Notes: a model not told the origin generated them from the letters alone. Counted from the stretch's first letter, positions 38,709-48,526 are shown. The stretch is DNA of 64,000 nt from Legionella moravica DSM 19234 (GCF_000423305.1 NZ_AUHS01000008.1:124001-188000); one strand, 5' to 3'. Program-made: numbers and translations.

Positions 38709-39488
38709 ATGCGAATTTTAAGTTACGTTATTTTAATATTAAGTCTTGTTGCATGCAGCAGCAAACCCTCACCGAATACTTTAGTCATAGGAACCATTGC
38801 CGGGCCTGAAACAGAGCTTATTGAAACAGCGAAAGAGGTCGCTGAAAAAGAATATGGATTAACGATAAAAATTGTTGAGTTCAATGATTATAATTTGCCT
38901 AATGAAGCCTTACAGGATGGCAGTCTGGACGCCAATGTGTACCAGCATTTACCTTACCTGAAAGCCGCCATTCTTGCGCATGGATATAACCTTCAGGCCA
39001 TAGGACGAACCTTTGTTTACCCCATGGGTATTTACTCGAAAAAATACACATCTCTAAAAGACATCCCGGAAAACAGCATTATTGCAGTACCCAACGATCC
39101 AAGTAATGAAATGAGGGCGTTTTTATTGTTGGAAGACTCTCAGTTAATCACCGTAAAGGATGCTACCAATTCAGGCTTGCCCAGCATTGAGAGCAATCCC
39201 AAAAAATTACAGTTTAAAGAAATGGACGCCGCTCAACTGCCTCGAGTATTGCCCGATGTTGCTGCCGCAGTCATCAATACCACCTTTGCTTTGCCAGCAG
39301 GATTAAATCCAGGTAAAGATGCATTGTTTACTGAAGGCAAAGATTCCCCTTATGCCAATATTATCGTGATTCGCAAGGACACGCAAAAGAGACCTCAACT
39401 GGAATTGTTTGTAAAAGCGCTAAACTCAGACGAAGTCAAAGCAAAAGCTAAAGAGCTTTTTGGTGATTCTGCAATACCAGCCTGGTAA
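38709..39488 (+). CDS. metQ: methionine-binding lipoprotein
   Basis: A 259-residue substrate-binding lipoprotein of the NlpA/MetQ family. The signal peptide ends in a lipobox (LSLVAC, Cys at residue 16). The mature part has TIAGPETELIETAKEVAEKE, QDGSLDANVYQHLPYL, VPNDPSNEMRAFLLL and NTTFALPAGLNP, all typical of MetQ. It captures methionine in the periplasm for MetN-MetI. Confidence 0.94.
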   Translation: MRILSYVILILSLVACSSKPSPNTLVIGTIAGPETELIETAKEVAEKEYGLTIKIVEFNDYNLPNEALQDGSLDANVYQHLPYLKAAILAHGYNLQAIGRTFVYPMGIYSKKYTSLKDIPENSIIAVPNDPSNEMRAFLLLEDSQLITVKDATNSGLPSIESNPKKLQFKEMDAAQLPRVLPDVAAAVINTTFALPAGLNPGKDALFTEGKDSPYANIIVIRKDTQKRPQLELFVKALNSDEVKAKAKELFGDSAIPAW

Positions 39489-39546
39489 TTAATGCACTGA
39501 TAATCCATTACAGCCTCTTCATGTACCAGGTAGAGCCGACGAAATT

Positions 39547-39583
39547 CAGGATATTCCCCTTCCAGTCAAGGGGACATATCCTG
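39547..39583 (+). terminator. hairpin after metQ, probable terminator
   Basis: A long stem (CAGGATAT-T-CCCCTT with AAGGGG-A-C-ATATCCTG, loop CCAGTC) lies 58 bases after metQ. A T-rich stretch follows only after 13 bases, and that stretch is part of the next gene's regulatory site. It separates metNIQ from the effector gene. Confidence 0.6.
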
Positions 39584-39591
39584 AACACCAA

Positions 39592-39611
39592 CTTAATTTT
39601 TTCTTAATTAA
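39592..39611 (+). promoter_or_regulatory. PmrA-type tandem box upstream of the Ceg25-like gene
   Basis: CTTAATTTT, a TT spacer, and CTTAATTAA form a direct repeat that matches the Legionella PmrA consensus (two CTTAAT-type half sites two bases apart). It overlaps the expected -35 region of a promoter whose -10 is TATACT at 39619-39624. This arrangement is how the Ceg effectors were originally found. Confidence 0.75.
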
Positions 39612-39657
39612 ATCATGATATACTTCATATAACACAACTTATCATTTGGTGATAAAT

Positions 39658-41109
39658 ATGCCTGGTCCTCTGCTTTCTCGAATACCTTTAATTGGCAAAC
39701 ATCTATTGTCCAATGAGTATTTAAATAAACTGTCTCCTACAGCCATCGACAACCTTGGTCAAACCTACCGCAATCTAATCGGTTTGGGAAATAACCCTTC
39801 GTTCGCTAGCGGCGCATTTAAAAAACTGGATCAACAAAGAACTACTGACAATGATGAGATACCGGTTAAAGCCAAAGGGCCGTACGGAGCTACGCTTCTT
39901 GATAAAATGAATGACAGCTCCAATGATGAAGCTTCCAAGGCAGCTAAAGCAGCAAAAAACTCAATCACTACTGCTCTTACTACCAGCGATGAGTATGCTA
40001 AAGCAATGATGAAATTTAATGAAAATTCTGCGACGTTCAGGGAGTTAATAAAACGTATCCCCAATGAAAATTTTGGCGCGGAAGCGGTATTAGAGACATA
40101 TAAATACTACATTGATAAAGCAAGAGCGGCGATTAGAGCGCAACAGGATCAAGATACACAAAAATTAACGGCACAATTTGATCAATTAGAATTTCAAAAT
40201 AACTTGATGACCGCGTTCAACATTGCTTCAACTGATCCGGATGTGGATCAAAAAATTAATGATATCAAAACCAATATGCTCAAGGATCTTTCTGCCGCAC
40301 AAAAAAAACAATTGGCAGAATTTGATAAATCCACGTCGGACTCAATGAATAAACTGCATCAGGCTTCTGCAGAAGAATACCGACAAATGGGCATGATTGA
40401 AACAATAAAAAAAGCCAATCAAGACAATGTTGCAATGCTCGACGCTATCGCTGAAGAAAATAGACGAAGCCGGCAAATTCCTGCTAATACACCAAGTGCC
40501 GCTATAGCCAGCTATGATGATACCGCCGCTAAAGTAAAAATGGCTCACGCCAAATTGGAAGACATCAAATCCTTTAAATCGATGACTGGCATGGAGATTG
40601 AGCAGGTTCAGCCTGGTGTTTTTAAATTTCACTTCGACATTATAAGCCCAAGATACTATCAAAGCCTGGCCCAAAAACCCCTCACTGATTTTTTACTGGT
40701 TTCGCAAGCAATCAGAGCCCAGGGAAACGATAAGATCTCCTGGACTATCGAAATTGAAGATCCTGAAACTCTGATGGAACGAGCAAGGCAAGCAGTTGAA
40801 GGCTCGGTTAGAGCTGGTTTTGAGCTGGATAAAATTGTGATTCGAGACAAGACCGGAAAAGAACTAAAATTTGAAGAAATCTTTAAGGACGATCCTGAAA
40901 CATTCAACAGAATAAGGAATCGGGCTGCTGAGATAAAACATGAGCTATCCAATATAAATCCACCAGCAATCAAAACCTCTAAAGATAGTTCTGTAAAAGA
41001 AGCAATAAAAGAAATTAGAGACCAGCATAGAATTAATCCTCCTGCGGAAGAGGTGGAAGAAGTGGAAGAAGTGGAAGAGGAAAAGAAAGCTGGCCCACAA
41101 GCTTCCTAA
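39658..41109 (+). CDS. ceg25: Dot/Icm effector candidate, Ceg25-like
   Basis: A 483-residue, highly charged and mostly helical protein without signal peptide or membrane segment. Long coiled-coil-like stretches cover residues about 75-290 (KAARAAIRAQQDQDTQ-type composition); a mixed alpha/beta part follows (about 300-420). The last 20 residues are an acidic cluster (EEVEEVEEVEEEKK) close to the C-terminus, like the E-block of Dot/Icm translocation signals. I recall the gene at this position in L. pneumophila as ceg25; I know of no assigned biochemical function. ATG at 39658 follows GGTGAT; a GTG four codons earlier is less likely. A PmrA box lies 47 bases upstream. Confidence 0.65.
   Translation: MPGPLLSRIPLIGKHLLSNEYLNKLSPTAIDNLGQTYRNLIGLGNNPSFASGAFKKLDQQRTTDNDEIPVKAKGPYGATLLDKMNDSSNDEASKAAKAAKNSITTALTTSDEYAKAMMKFNENSATFRELIKRIPNENFGAEAVLETYKYYIDKARAAIRAQQDQDTQKLTAQFDQLEFQNNLMTAFNIASTDPDVDQKINDIKTNMLKDLSAAQKKQLAEFDKSTSDSMNKLHQASAEEYRQMGMIETIKKANQDNVAMLDAIAEENRRSRQIPANTPSAAIASYDDTAAKVKMAHAKLEDIKSFKSMTGMEIEQVQPGVFKFHFDIISPRYYQSLAQKPLTDFLLVSQAIRAQGNDKISWTIEIEDPETLMERARQAVEGSVRAGFELDKIVIRDKTGKELKFEEIFKDDPETFNRIRNRAAEIKHELSNINPPAIKTSKDSSVKEAIKEIRDQHRINPPAEEVEEVEEVEEEKKAGPQAS
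41050..41076 (+). repeat. three tandem 9-base repeats inside the acidic tail of the effector gene
   Basis: GAGGTGGAA, GAAGTGGAA, GAAGTGGAA run in frame and encode (E-V-E)x3. The unit length is a multiple of three, so copy-number change would lengthen or shorten the acidic tail without a frameshift. Confidence 0.8.
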
Positions 41110-41164
41110 CGAGCAATTCAGTATTGGTATACTTCAATTACTTCGGATTTAAATGACATTGAAT

Positions 41165-41199
41165 CACGGTTTTCTCCAGGGTAAACGGAGAAAACTGTG
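41165..41199. terminator. bidirectional hairpin between convergent genes
   Basis: CACGGTTTTCTCC pairs with GGAGAAAACTGTG (13 positions, one G-T pair) around a 9-base loop, located between the 3' ends of the Ceg25-like gene and the convergent 664-residue gene. There is no long T run after it. Confidence 0.5.
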
Positions 41200-41248
41200 A
41201 GCCTGATTACCCCCTTTACTACCCCCAAACTGCAGATTATACCTTGAA

Positions 41249-43243
41249 TTAAGTACACTGAAGTTCATGCGGATGAACCTGTTGTACACAATGATGTAAG
41301 TCTTGAATAATACTGACGATATTATGCTTACCTGCAACAGCAAGTCGGTCGGCCAGATTTCCAATTAAACTGGCATTGTTTTTTATGCCATTTAAAAAAA
41401 CACTCAAAAATGATTTAAATTGCTGAATATCTAGAGAATTTTCATCAGAATGATTGGAACGTAAGGTCTGTATAAGTGCCTCTTCCATTGCCTTGTTTAA
41501 CAAGTGAATGGAGTCAATAGAAGGCATTGCAGGCTTGGAATAAAAGCCATAGATAAATCTACTGATGGGAGTATGGTTTCGGGTGGTAAGAAACGTTAAA
41601 GGAATACCGTGAATGTCAATAGGCTGTATACTATAGTTATCAGCACAGTTCAATGTCAATTTTTCATTGGAAATAGATTGAAGACATCCATCAAAAAAAT
41701 CCGAAAAGCGCTGAAACACAGACTCCAAAAATGGAAAACAGGTAGCGCTGTAGGCTAGCTTCAAGGAATCTCTCTTTAATGTTTTCAGCACCAGTTTTTT
41801 TTGGTCTCTTTGTTTTTTAAAAGTAGTTCTCAAATCATGATCAGGATGTACCACGAAGTCGATATATGCAGGCCTTAGTTCAGATAAAACTTTGGGACTG
41901 TCCGGTTTCAGTATTTTAAAAAACGGTGGCTGCAGTGTTTTTGGCCCTTTTGCCTGCAATATCAACAAATCAGCATCGGGTATCTGATGGACAATGACAT
42001 CAAACCGATTGGGAGTTCGTGCGCAGTATAAGGCAAAGACAATAAGCCAATATGCTGCAATATCAAGCAGTACCCAAAGAAATAGAGGCAGGCATGGCAC
42101 CTCATGTGTGATCTGTTGTTGCAGGCCCATGCGTCGCTTCAGCGTTTTATAACTCAAAAATGAACTGTAACTTTCAGCAAATCTATCAATAATAATTTTG
42201 AAAGGAATCTGCTGATTCATTAACCGTTCTGCAGCTAAAATCATAGGTCCTGCACCTCCACACATGCCATATAAAACCAACGATTTTTCGGGTGAGACTG
42301 CATGCTTGGCGAATGAAATAATATCCAAAGCAATGTCCTGAAGTCTGTCAGCACGTTTGCTTGAATGAAGAGAAAAATTACGATGATTAATTAATATAAC
42401 TTCGGCATTGAAGAAGTCAGGCAAATTTTGTTGAATCTGGTTTATATAGACATGTTCAATGGGCACTTGACCAACCAGAACCAGTACCGTGGTATCAAAA
42501 TTTTTCTCTTTATGTCGCAGCTGCACTCCTTCAAGAAGCACACCATCATGCCCAGGTAATAAAAATTTGTATGAAACGACCGGACTTCCATAAAAAAAAG
42601 ACTCAATAGGAAAGGCATGAAGAGGCAGGCAGTTGGATGTAAGAAGTCTGGTAATATTTTGCTTAAACGTTGATAAACTAAAAACTGATTTACTAAATTG
42701 ACTAAAGAGAGGTTTTGTCGTTACGGGGGATATAGAGGGTGGAGTTTTTGCCCAGCTCATTAATTGAGACAGCATTTCCAGACAAAGTGATTTCGCGCTT
42801 TTAACTATTTGGTTGTCCACAGGAGTACCATCAGAGATAGTCGTCAAATCACCAAACCCATAGATCAAAGGATAGAAAATAACTTTGGGTGCCAGTTGAA
42901 GGCTTGAAAAGTGCTCATTGAAATTAAGAAAAAAACGAATCGCAATATGATGTAATACGCGATAAGCTGTGCTTTCTTTTTGAAGCAAACTCATATGGCG
43001 GTCTATAGTGAGGATGCAAAAGTATCCCCAATCCAAATAGGGACGTATGGCTTCTACGTCAGTACGGAACGAATTGAATAAAAAGTTGCGTGTTACACTT
43101 GACCCAAGCCAAAATGCCATGATCCATTTAGAATAACTGTGTTCATCACCAGCAGGAGTCAGGGTCAAATCCTCGATTACTGTTTTTCTCACTTCGAAAT
43201 CATCGAGTGCATCGACAAGTAGTTGAGAAGGAATGAGTTGCAT
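41249..43243 (-). CDS. 664-residue alpha/beta-hydrolase-like protein, effector candidate
   Basis: I cannot name this gene. In its middle, VLINHRNF-like strand text (EVILINHRNFSLHSSKRADR) is followed by SLVLYGMCGGAGPMILAAE, which has the form of a nucleophile elbow G-x-C-G-G (Cys328 where most hydrolases have Ser), and then by IIDRFAESYSSFLS. That order recalls the SidB/SdbA group of Legionella hydrolase-like effectors. A hydrophobic segment (residues about 386-407) may be a membrane anchor. VHPDHDLRT further on could supply the Asp/His. GAGGT precedes the ATG and TATAAT lies about 45 bases further upstream. It is convergent with the Ceg25-like gene. Function and secretion are inference. Confidence 0.45.
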   Translation of the reverse strand: MQLIPSQLLVDALDDFEVRKTVIEDLTLTPAGDEHSYSKWIMAFWLGSSVTRNFLFNSFRTDVEAIRPYLDWGYFCILTIDRHMSLLQKESTAYRVLHHIAIRFFLNFNEHFSSLQLAPKVIFYPLIYGFGDLTTISDGTPVDNQIVKSAKSLCLEMLSQLMSWAKTPPSISPVTTKPLFSQFSKSVFSLSTFKQNITRLLTSNCLPLHAFPIESFFYGSPVVSYKFLLPGHDGVLLEGVQLRHKEKNFDTTVLVLVGQVPIEHVYINQIQQNLPDFFNAEVILINHRNFSLHSSKRADRLQDIALDIISFAKHAVSPEKSLVLYGMCGGAGPMILAAERLMNQQIPFKIIIDRFAESYSSFLSYKTLKRRMGLQQQITHEVPCLPLFLWVLLDIAAYWLIVFALYCARTPNRFDVIVHQIPDADLLILQAKGPKTLQPPFFKILKPDSPKVLSELRPAYIDFVVHPDHDLRTTFKKQRDQKKLVLKTLKRDSLKLAYSATCFPFLESVFQRFSDFFDGCLQSISNEKLTLNCADNYSIQPIDIHGIPLTFLTTRNHTPISRFIYGFYSKPAMPSIDSIHLLNKAMEEALIQTLRSNHSDENSLDIQQFKSFLSVFLNGIKNNASLIGNLADRLAVAGKHNIVSIIQDLHHCVQQVHPHELQCT

Positions 43244-43827
43244 TTGTGGTTTACCTCAAATTTGGAATAATACTGAACACAAGGATATGAGGCGTATTAT
43301 AATGAGAACAAATCTTTTATTAAAAGATAAAATCTAATTTATAGAAAGCGCTCAATGTTATTATTATTTGCATCTTATGTAAAACCATTAGTTGCTGTTG
43401 ACAATTCCTTCCCCTAAGAGCCTCGGCTTATCCCTGAATGATCCTTACTTTTTTAAACGTAGCAACTGTCTTGAATTAACATTCAGGACAGTTGCTACTC
43501 TCTCTTACACTAAAATTACGTTCTGCATTCCTAATTTCTGCGGCATTAACCCTGAATAAAGATAGCATAAAAAGAAAAAAACAAGCCTGAAAACCCAGGT
43601 GGTAAAGGCAAAACGCCAACACGTCCAGATAATCCCCCCAAAATTCCGCTGTTCCAAATACCTAAAATCTGATATTTTTAATAGGCAATCAACAGCAAAG
43701 TTGATACAATAATTTGTGTATCTTATTATAATATATGAATATTTTATAAGTTTACTATTATCAATAACTAATGTTGCAACTCCTTTTACAGAAAATGGAA
43801 TTCAACGGGTTGGCTAAGGAGATGGCT
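43244..43827. other. intergenic region with a strong hairpin and a short relic frame
   Basis: Near 43388-43408 lies a single end of the TTAG...TTGACAATTCC repeat family. At 43459-43498 is an almost perfect 18-bp hairpin (GTAGCAACTGTC...GACAGTTGCTAC) with a 4-base loop and no T run. The frame 43571-43672 reads KNKPENPGGKGKTPTRPDN before a stop but has no start codon, and may be the end of a decayed gene. The promoter of the following small gene is expected near 43700-43760. Confidence 0.5.
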
Positions 43828-43995
43828 ATGAGTACTCGTGGTTTTGATGATTTTGATACAGATATTGAAGATGTTAATGATGCGGCACCAATTATTCCAG
43901 AACCAAGCCCTTCTACAAAATTGGAACGACGCAGAAAAATTGAAGATCTGTTTGAAGAAAAAAGATTAAGAGAAGAGCTGGCTGAGTTTGGTTAA
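43828..43995 (+). CDS. small PA3496-family protein
   Basis: A 55-residue protein with an acidic start (GFDDFDTDIEDVND), a proline-rich middle and a strongly charged C-terminal helix KLERRRKIEDLFEEKRLREE. This C-terminal pattern is shared by the small PA3496-type proteins of gammaproteobacteria, described as putative envelope-integrity factors; the function is not well established. A textbook AAGGAG six bases upstream fixes the ATG at 43828. Longer readings from 43771 add an unrelated peptide. Confidence 0.65.
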   Translation: MSTRGFDDFDTDIEDVNDAAPIIPEPSPSTKLERRRKIEDLFEEKRLREELAEFG

Positions 43996-44306
43996 ATCAA
44001 CTGCCATCTGGGAATATCCCCTCTTGCGTTAATAATAGTCTTGTTTGCTAGCAATTGAATATTCTACACATCTTCGAAAAACCAGTTCGGATCTACTCTC
44101 TGAGTTCCGCGGTTACAGCCGCGGGATTTCCGCTGGGGTTAATTCAACTAGAGCAACTGCTTAAGGCTAATACATAGTTGATCCAATGTTTTAGCACTCT
44201 CATCCTGGTTCCACGATCAAAGCCGCAGGACGCGGGCAAAGATGTGATCAAAAGACAGTTGGGAACAACCAGGCTTCACGCTAACGCCAAGAAACAATGC
44301 AGTAAT
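43996..44306. repeat. gene-free gap with palindromic repeat sequence
   Basis: A hairpin CCGCGG-TTACA-GCCGCGG (44106-44123) resembles CCCGCGG...CCGCGGG at 63813-63833. CATAGTTGAT and CATCCTGGTT further along also recur in the repeat element at 58868-59072. The stretch looks like a mosaic of dispersed repeats and holds no gene. Confidence 0.5.
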
Positions 44307-45026
44307 TTATTTTTTAAAATAAACATCAAACCGGACTGTTTTACCCTCAATACTACTATCAGGTACTAACAAAGGTTTCGTTTTTTGAGGCCATTTTACA
44401 ACGACCCTTTGCTTCACATGTGATATCGCTATTGTTAATAAGTCCAATGCATCTTCATCCGTACCAATCATCTGTTGTAAAACCTGCATGTCCTTTTTCA
44501 CTAAAGCAGATTTACTGCGTTGTGGGTGCATGGGATCAATATAGACAACATCCGGATACTCAGTGTCAGCAAGACTTATCAAATAGGAACGGGCATCACC
44601 AGCATGAAGAGAAACATTTAATTTGTGCTTGTCCGATTCATCCTGATGGCCGATTGCATCGGATAATAAAGAAGCCATTAGAGGATTGCGCTCCAACATA
44701 ACAACCTGTGCGCCAAAACTGGCTAAAATCGCAGCATCTCGTCCCCACCCTGCTGTTGCATCAAAAATTTTAACCCCCGGTGCTGGTTTGCATGCACGAA
44801 TCAAACCTTGTTTTTTTCCTTCTGATCTACGCTTATTCCAGGTTAAGGCAGTAAAATCTGCTGATAAGAGTGAGAAACCAGATATTTTCAAAGTCAACTT
44901 ACTTGAAGTGAGGTACAAACAGCTAGAGGCGTCTTTATCAAGGGTAAAATCAAGTTGTTTTGCCAGGAGTTCTGCTTTGTCCCGCAATTCATCGCACTCA
45001 TATCCTACTGATGTTATAAAGTTCAT
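44307..45026 (-). CDS. rsmJ: 16S rRNA (guanine-1516-N2) methyltransferase
   Basis: A 239-residue methyltransferase of the RsmJ (YhiQ) family that modifies G1516 of 16S rRNA. Motif I is FDATAGWGRDAAILASFG, followed by the acidic VVMLERNPLMASLLSDAI. The family-specific catalytic motif appears as YIDPMHPQRSKSALVKKDMQ. It starts two bases after the gmhB stop and is probably part of the glyQ-glyS-gmhB-rsmJ unit. Confidence 0.9.
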   Translation of the reverse strand: MNFITSVGYECDELRDKAELLAKQLDFTLDKDASSCLYLTSSKLTLKISGFSLLSADFTALTWNKRRSEGKKQGLIRACKPAPGVKIFDATAGWGRDAAILASFGAQVVMLERNPLMASLLSDAIGHQDESDKHKLNVSLHAGDARSYLISLADTEYPDVVYIDPMHPQRSKSALVKKDMQVLQQMIGTDEDALDLLTIAISHVKQRVVVKWPQKTKPLLVPDSSIEGKTVRFDVYFKK

Positions 45027-45028
45027 GA

Positions 45029-45559
45029 TTACGATAATAAATGATCGACATAATGTGCGAGGGATTGATAAACAGGCACCTCAGGATAAGCTTTTAATCC
45101 AGCGAGATCAGTCATAGATGACAACACCATAACTGGACTGGCACCAGCCGCATAGGCAGCCTCAATATCCGATACACGATCCCCGACAAAAGGTACATTA
45201 TCAAGAGAGCAACTAAATTTCTTCGCTAAATTGAGTAACATGCCAGGTTTTGGTTTTCGACAAAAACAGTGCTCTGATGGGAGATGAATGCAATATTCAA
45301 TTGCATCAATTCGCCCCCCAACCGACTCAATTGTCTGTATCATCTTCAAATGTATCGCTGCCAGCTCATCTTCTGTGTAAAAGCCTCTGGAAACACCGGA
45401 CTGATTGGTAGCCACGCCAATGGTGTATCCCGCTTTAGTCAACTGAGCAATTGCCTGAATGCTATCAGGAATAAGAATAAACTCCTCTACACTTTTAATA
45501 TAGTGTAGAGAGTCCTGGTTAATTATCCCGTCACGATCCAGTAAGATTAATTGAGTCAT
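45029..45559 (-). CDS. gmhB: D-glycero-beta-D-manno-heptose 1,7-bisphosphate 7-phosphatase
   Basis: A 176-residue HAD-superfamily phosphatase with the nucleophile motif LLDRDGIIN, the second motif VATNQSGVSRGF, the zinc-binding cysteine loop CIHLPSEHCFCRKPKPGM and the motif III/IV region FVGDRVSDIEAAYAAG. It removes the 7-phosphate in the synthesis of LPS core heptose. Its ATG overlaps the glyS stop by four bases. Confidence 0.92.
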   Translation of the reverse strand: MTQLILLDRDGIINQDSLHYIKSVEEFILIPDSIQAIAQLTKAGYTIGVATNQSGVSRGFYTEDELAAIHLKMIQTIESVGGRIDAIEYCIHLPSEHCFCRKPKPGMLLNLAKKFSCSLDNVPFVGDRVSDIEAAYAAGASPVMVLSSMTDLAGLKAYPEVPVYQSLAHYVDHLLS

Positions 45560-47631
45560 GACAACTGTAACATTGAAATATCAGCAACGCCCTGTAATAA
45601 ATCGTTTAATTGGGATAACAACGCCAAACGGTTCTTTTTTATAGCCTTATCATCAACCATGACCATCACATTATCAAAAAAGGCATCTACAGGTTCTTTC
45701 AAATGGGCTAACTGCTTGAGTAATAATCCGTAATTGGCATCGCGATATAGAGAGTCAACAGATTCTTTAACGGCATTTATGTGAGTATAAAGTGCTTGTT
45801 CAGCTCCTTCTTCTATAATATCCGCGTTAATATCCCCTTCCAGATCTCTTGTATCTGCGTGAGCCAATAAATTATTAACCCGTTTACAGGCCGCTGAAAG
45901 TGATGCGGCTTCAGGTAAGCTAATAAAGACTTTTAATGCATTTAACCGCAAATCCAGATCATAAAGCCAGTCATCCTGTCGAGCACGTACTGCCTGAACC
46001 AGATCAGCGCTCACCCCTTGCCCTTGATAATAGGATTGAAGCCTCTCAAGAATAAACGTCTTTAACTCAAGAACAGCTGTCTGATCCAAACTCACTGTCT
46101 CGCCAAAATTTGCTATCGCTTCATCGATCAAGGTCGATAAATTAAGCGGCAAAGGTGTTGCAATTAAAATACGAACCACGGCTAAAGCATGACGCCGCAA
46201 TTTGAATGGATCTTTCACTCCAGTAGGTTTTTGACCTATAGCAAAAATACCCACTAAGGTATCGATTCTGTCTGCTAATGAAAGTGCCATACCTAAAGCA
46301 GATTCAGGAAGCTTATCTGCTGCAAATCGTGGCATGTATTGTTCATTCAACGCTTGTGCAACACTCAGATCTTCACCATCGTTTAATGCGTAATAATACC
46401 CCATCAACCCCTGTAACTCGGGAAATTCGCCCACCATCCCTGTCATCAAATCACATTTACTCAATACAGCAGCACGTTCTGCTTGTTTGGTAGATAATTG
46501 AAGCGCATGACTTAAATGATGCATTAACGATTTAACGCGCAATGCCTTATCATGCAAACTTCCAAGTTTGATTTGAAAAACTACTTGTTCTGTTGATGGT
46601 ATGTGCTCACTTAGAGACTGCTTTTTATCCTGTCTAAAAAAGAATGCCGCGTCGCTTAATCGGGCACGCATTACTTTTTCATTACCTGCTATGACCTGCT
46701 CAGGATTAGCACTGGCTATATTTGCTACAGTGATGAAATGAGGTAACAATGCGCCTTGTTGATCATTCAAAGCAAAACATTTTTGATGCGATTGCATGGA
46801 AGCGATCAGGGCTTCTGCAGGAACATCCAGAAATTCTTTCTCAAAATTGGCAATTAATGCCTGAGGCCACTCAACTATAGAAGTGACTTCATTAACCAGA
46901 TCATCAGGCATAATGGCACTGGCATTTAAGGATTCAGCCAATTGCCCCACCTGTTCTTCAATCATTTTACGACGCGTTGCAAAATCGGCAACAACAAAGG
47001 CCTCACGCAATTGCTCTTCATAGCGTTCAGCGGAGACTATTTTTATTTTTTGCGGATGATGAAATCGATGTCCCCTAGTTTCTCGTCCAGATTTAACGCC
47101 AAGAATCTTCTGTTCAATCACTTCGTCGCCATAGAGCATAACAGCCCAATGCACAGGTCTGGCAAACTCTTCATCACCATCACCCCAACGCATGGGCTTG
47201 GCAATAGAGAGCGAAGCTATGGATTGAACAACCATGGCAGGCAATAACGTCTTTGTTTGGGCGCCAGCGTTTTGGATCTCACAAACCATCCAGTCTCCCT
47301 TATCAGTCTGGATTCGGGTCAATGCTTCCACAGGCACTCCGCAGGATTTGGCAAAACCTGTTAATGCAGGAGTAGGATTACCCTCTTTATCATATGCGGC
47401 AATTGCAGCGGGGCCTTTACGGGTCACCGTCTGACTTTTTTGCTCTGATTGTAAGTCCCGAATTAAAACAGCTAATCGTCTGGGTGTCGCGAATCGTTTC
47501 ACTTCCCCATAACTTAATTGTGCCTTATCTAATGCCGCGAGTAATTGATTAGCAAACTCGTCAGCCAAAGGCCAGACTGCAGCGGAGGGTAACTCTTCAC
47601 ACCCTAATTCAAAAATAAAATCATTGACCAT
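45556..47631 (-). CDS. glyS: glycyl-tRNA synthetase beta subunit
   Basis: A 691-residue beta subunit of the tetrameric bacterial glycyl-tRNA synthetase. The start [13 protein letters not shown], the long central [12 protein letters not shown] and KPMRWGD, and the HD-like [31 protein letters not shown] segment are diagnostic. ATG at 47631 is preceded by AAGGTG; the GTG one codon earlier is too close. It overlaps the 3' end of glyQ by 11 bases. Confidence 0.95.
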   Translation of the reverse strand: MVNDFIFELGCEELPSAAVWPLADEFANQLLAALDKAQLSYGEVKRFATPRRLAVLIRDLQSEQKSQTVTRKGPAAIAAYDKEGNPTPALTGFAKSCGVPVEALTRIQTDKGDWMVCEIQNAGAQTKTLLPAMVVQSIASLSIAKPMRWGDGDEEFARPVHWAVMLYGDEVIEQKILGVKSGRETRGHRFHHPQKIKIVSAERYEEQLREAFVVADFATRRKMIEEQVGQLAESLNASAIMPDDLVNEVTSIVEWPQALIANFEKEFLDVPAEALIASMQSHQKCFALNDQQGALLPHFITVANIASANPEQVIAGNEKVMRARLSDAAFFFRQDKKQSLSEHIPSTEQVVFQIKLGSLHDKALRVKSLMHHLSHALQLSTKQAERAAVLSKCDLMTGMVGEFPELQGLMGYYYALNDGEDLSVAQALNEQYMPRFAADKLPESALGMALSLADRIDTLVGIFAIGQKPTGVKDPFKLRRHALAVVRILIATPLPLNLSTLIDEAIANFGETVSLDQTAVLELKTFILERLQSYYQGQGVSADLVQAVRARQDDWLYDLDLRLNALKVFISLPEAASLSAACKRVNNLLAHADTRDLEGDINADIIEEGAEQALYTHINAVKESVDSLYRDANYGLLLKQLAHLKEPVDAFFDNVMVMVDDKAIKKNRLALLSQLNDLLQGVADISMLQLS

Positions 47632-48526
47632 CACACACCTTTTGCATAGGGAAGCCTAAAGCCTCTCGAGCTTGATAATAAGCTTGAGCCACTGCTCTGG
47701 AAAGCTGTCTTACACGAAGAATAAAACGTTGACGTTCAGTAACGGATATTGCTTTACGTGCATCCAGTAAATTAAATGAATGTGATGCTTTCATTACCAT
47801 TTCATAAGCAGGCAACGGCAGCTGCAGAGAAATCAGTTTTTGCGCCTCACTTTCGTAATAATCAAACTGTTTAAATAATTCATCAACATTGGCATGTTCA
47901 AAATTATATGCCGACATTTCAACTTCATTTTGGTGAAATACATCACCATAAGTGACAATTCCCTGTGAATTTTTACACCAGGGTAATTCAAACAAATTAT
48001 CAACACCCAAAACAAACATTGAAATTCGTTCGAGTCCGTAGGTTAATTCCCCGGTAACGGGTTTACACGCCAAACCACCTACCTGCTGAAAATAGGTAAA
48101 CTGTGATACTTCCATGCCATTTTGCCAGACTTCCCAGCCTAAACCCCATGCGCCGAGCGTAGGAGATTCCCAGTTATCCTCAACGAAACGAATGTCATCC
48201 ACTAATGGATCAACACCCAAAGCACGCAATGAATCCAGGTATTTGTCCTGAATGTCCAAAGGAGAGGGCTTAAGTACTACTTGAAATTGATAGTAATGCT
48301 GAACCCTATTGGGATTTTCTCCATAACGTCCATCAGTAGGTCTTCTGGAGGGTTGCACATAAGCAGCCGACCAAGGCTCAGGACCAATTGCCCTTAAAAA
48401 GGTGGCAGGATGGAAAGTACCTGCACCAACTTCCATATCCAGAGGTTGTAAAAGAACACAACCTTGAGCAGCCCAATACTGCTGCAGTGTTAATATGATT
48501 TCTTGAAATGTAGTTGGTTTTGTCAT
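47621..48526 (-). CDS. glyQ: glycyl-tRNA synthetase alpha subunit
   Basis: A 301-residue class II catalytic subunit that charges tRNA-Gly together with Gly[68 protein letters not shown] (motif 2) and GLERISMFV (motif 3) are all intact. It leads the glyQ-glyS-gmhB-rsmJ run. I see no T-box or other leader structure upstream, only a 3' hairpin region belonging to the preceding gene. Confidence 0.96.
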   Translation of the reverse strand: MTKPTTFQEIILTLQQYWAAQGCVLLQPLDMEVGAGTFHPATFLRAIGPEPWSAAYVQPSRRPTDGRYGENPNRVQHYYQFQVVLKPSPLDIQDKYLDSLRALGVDPLVDDIRFVEDNWESPTLGAWGLGWEVWQNGMEVSQFTYFQQVGGLACKPVTGELTYGLERISMFVLGVDNLFELPWCKNSQGIVTYGDVFHQNEVEMSAYNFEHANVDELFKQFDYYESEAQKLISLQLPLPAYEMVMKASHSFNLLDARKAISVTERQRFILRVRQLSRAVAQAYYQAREALGFPMQKVCDGQ

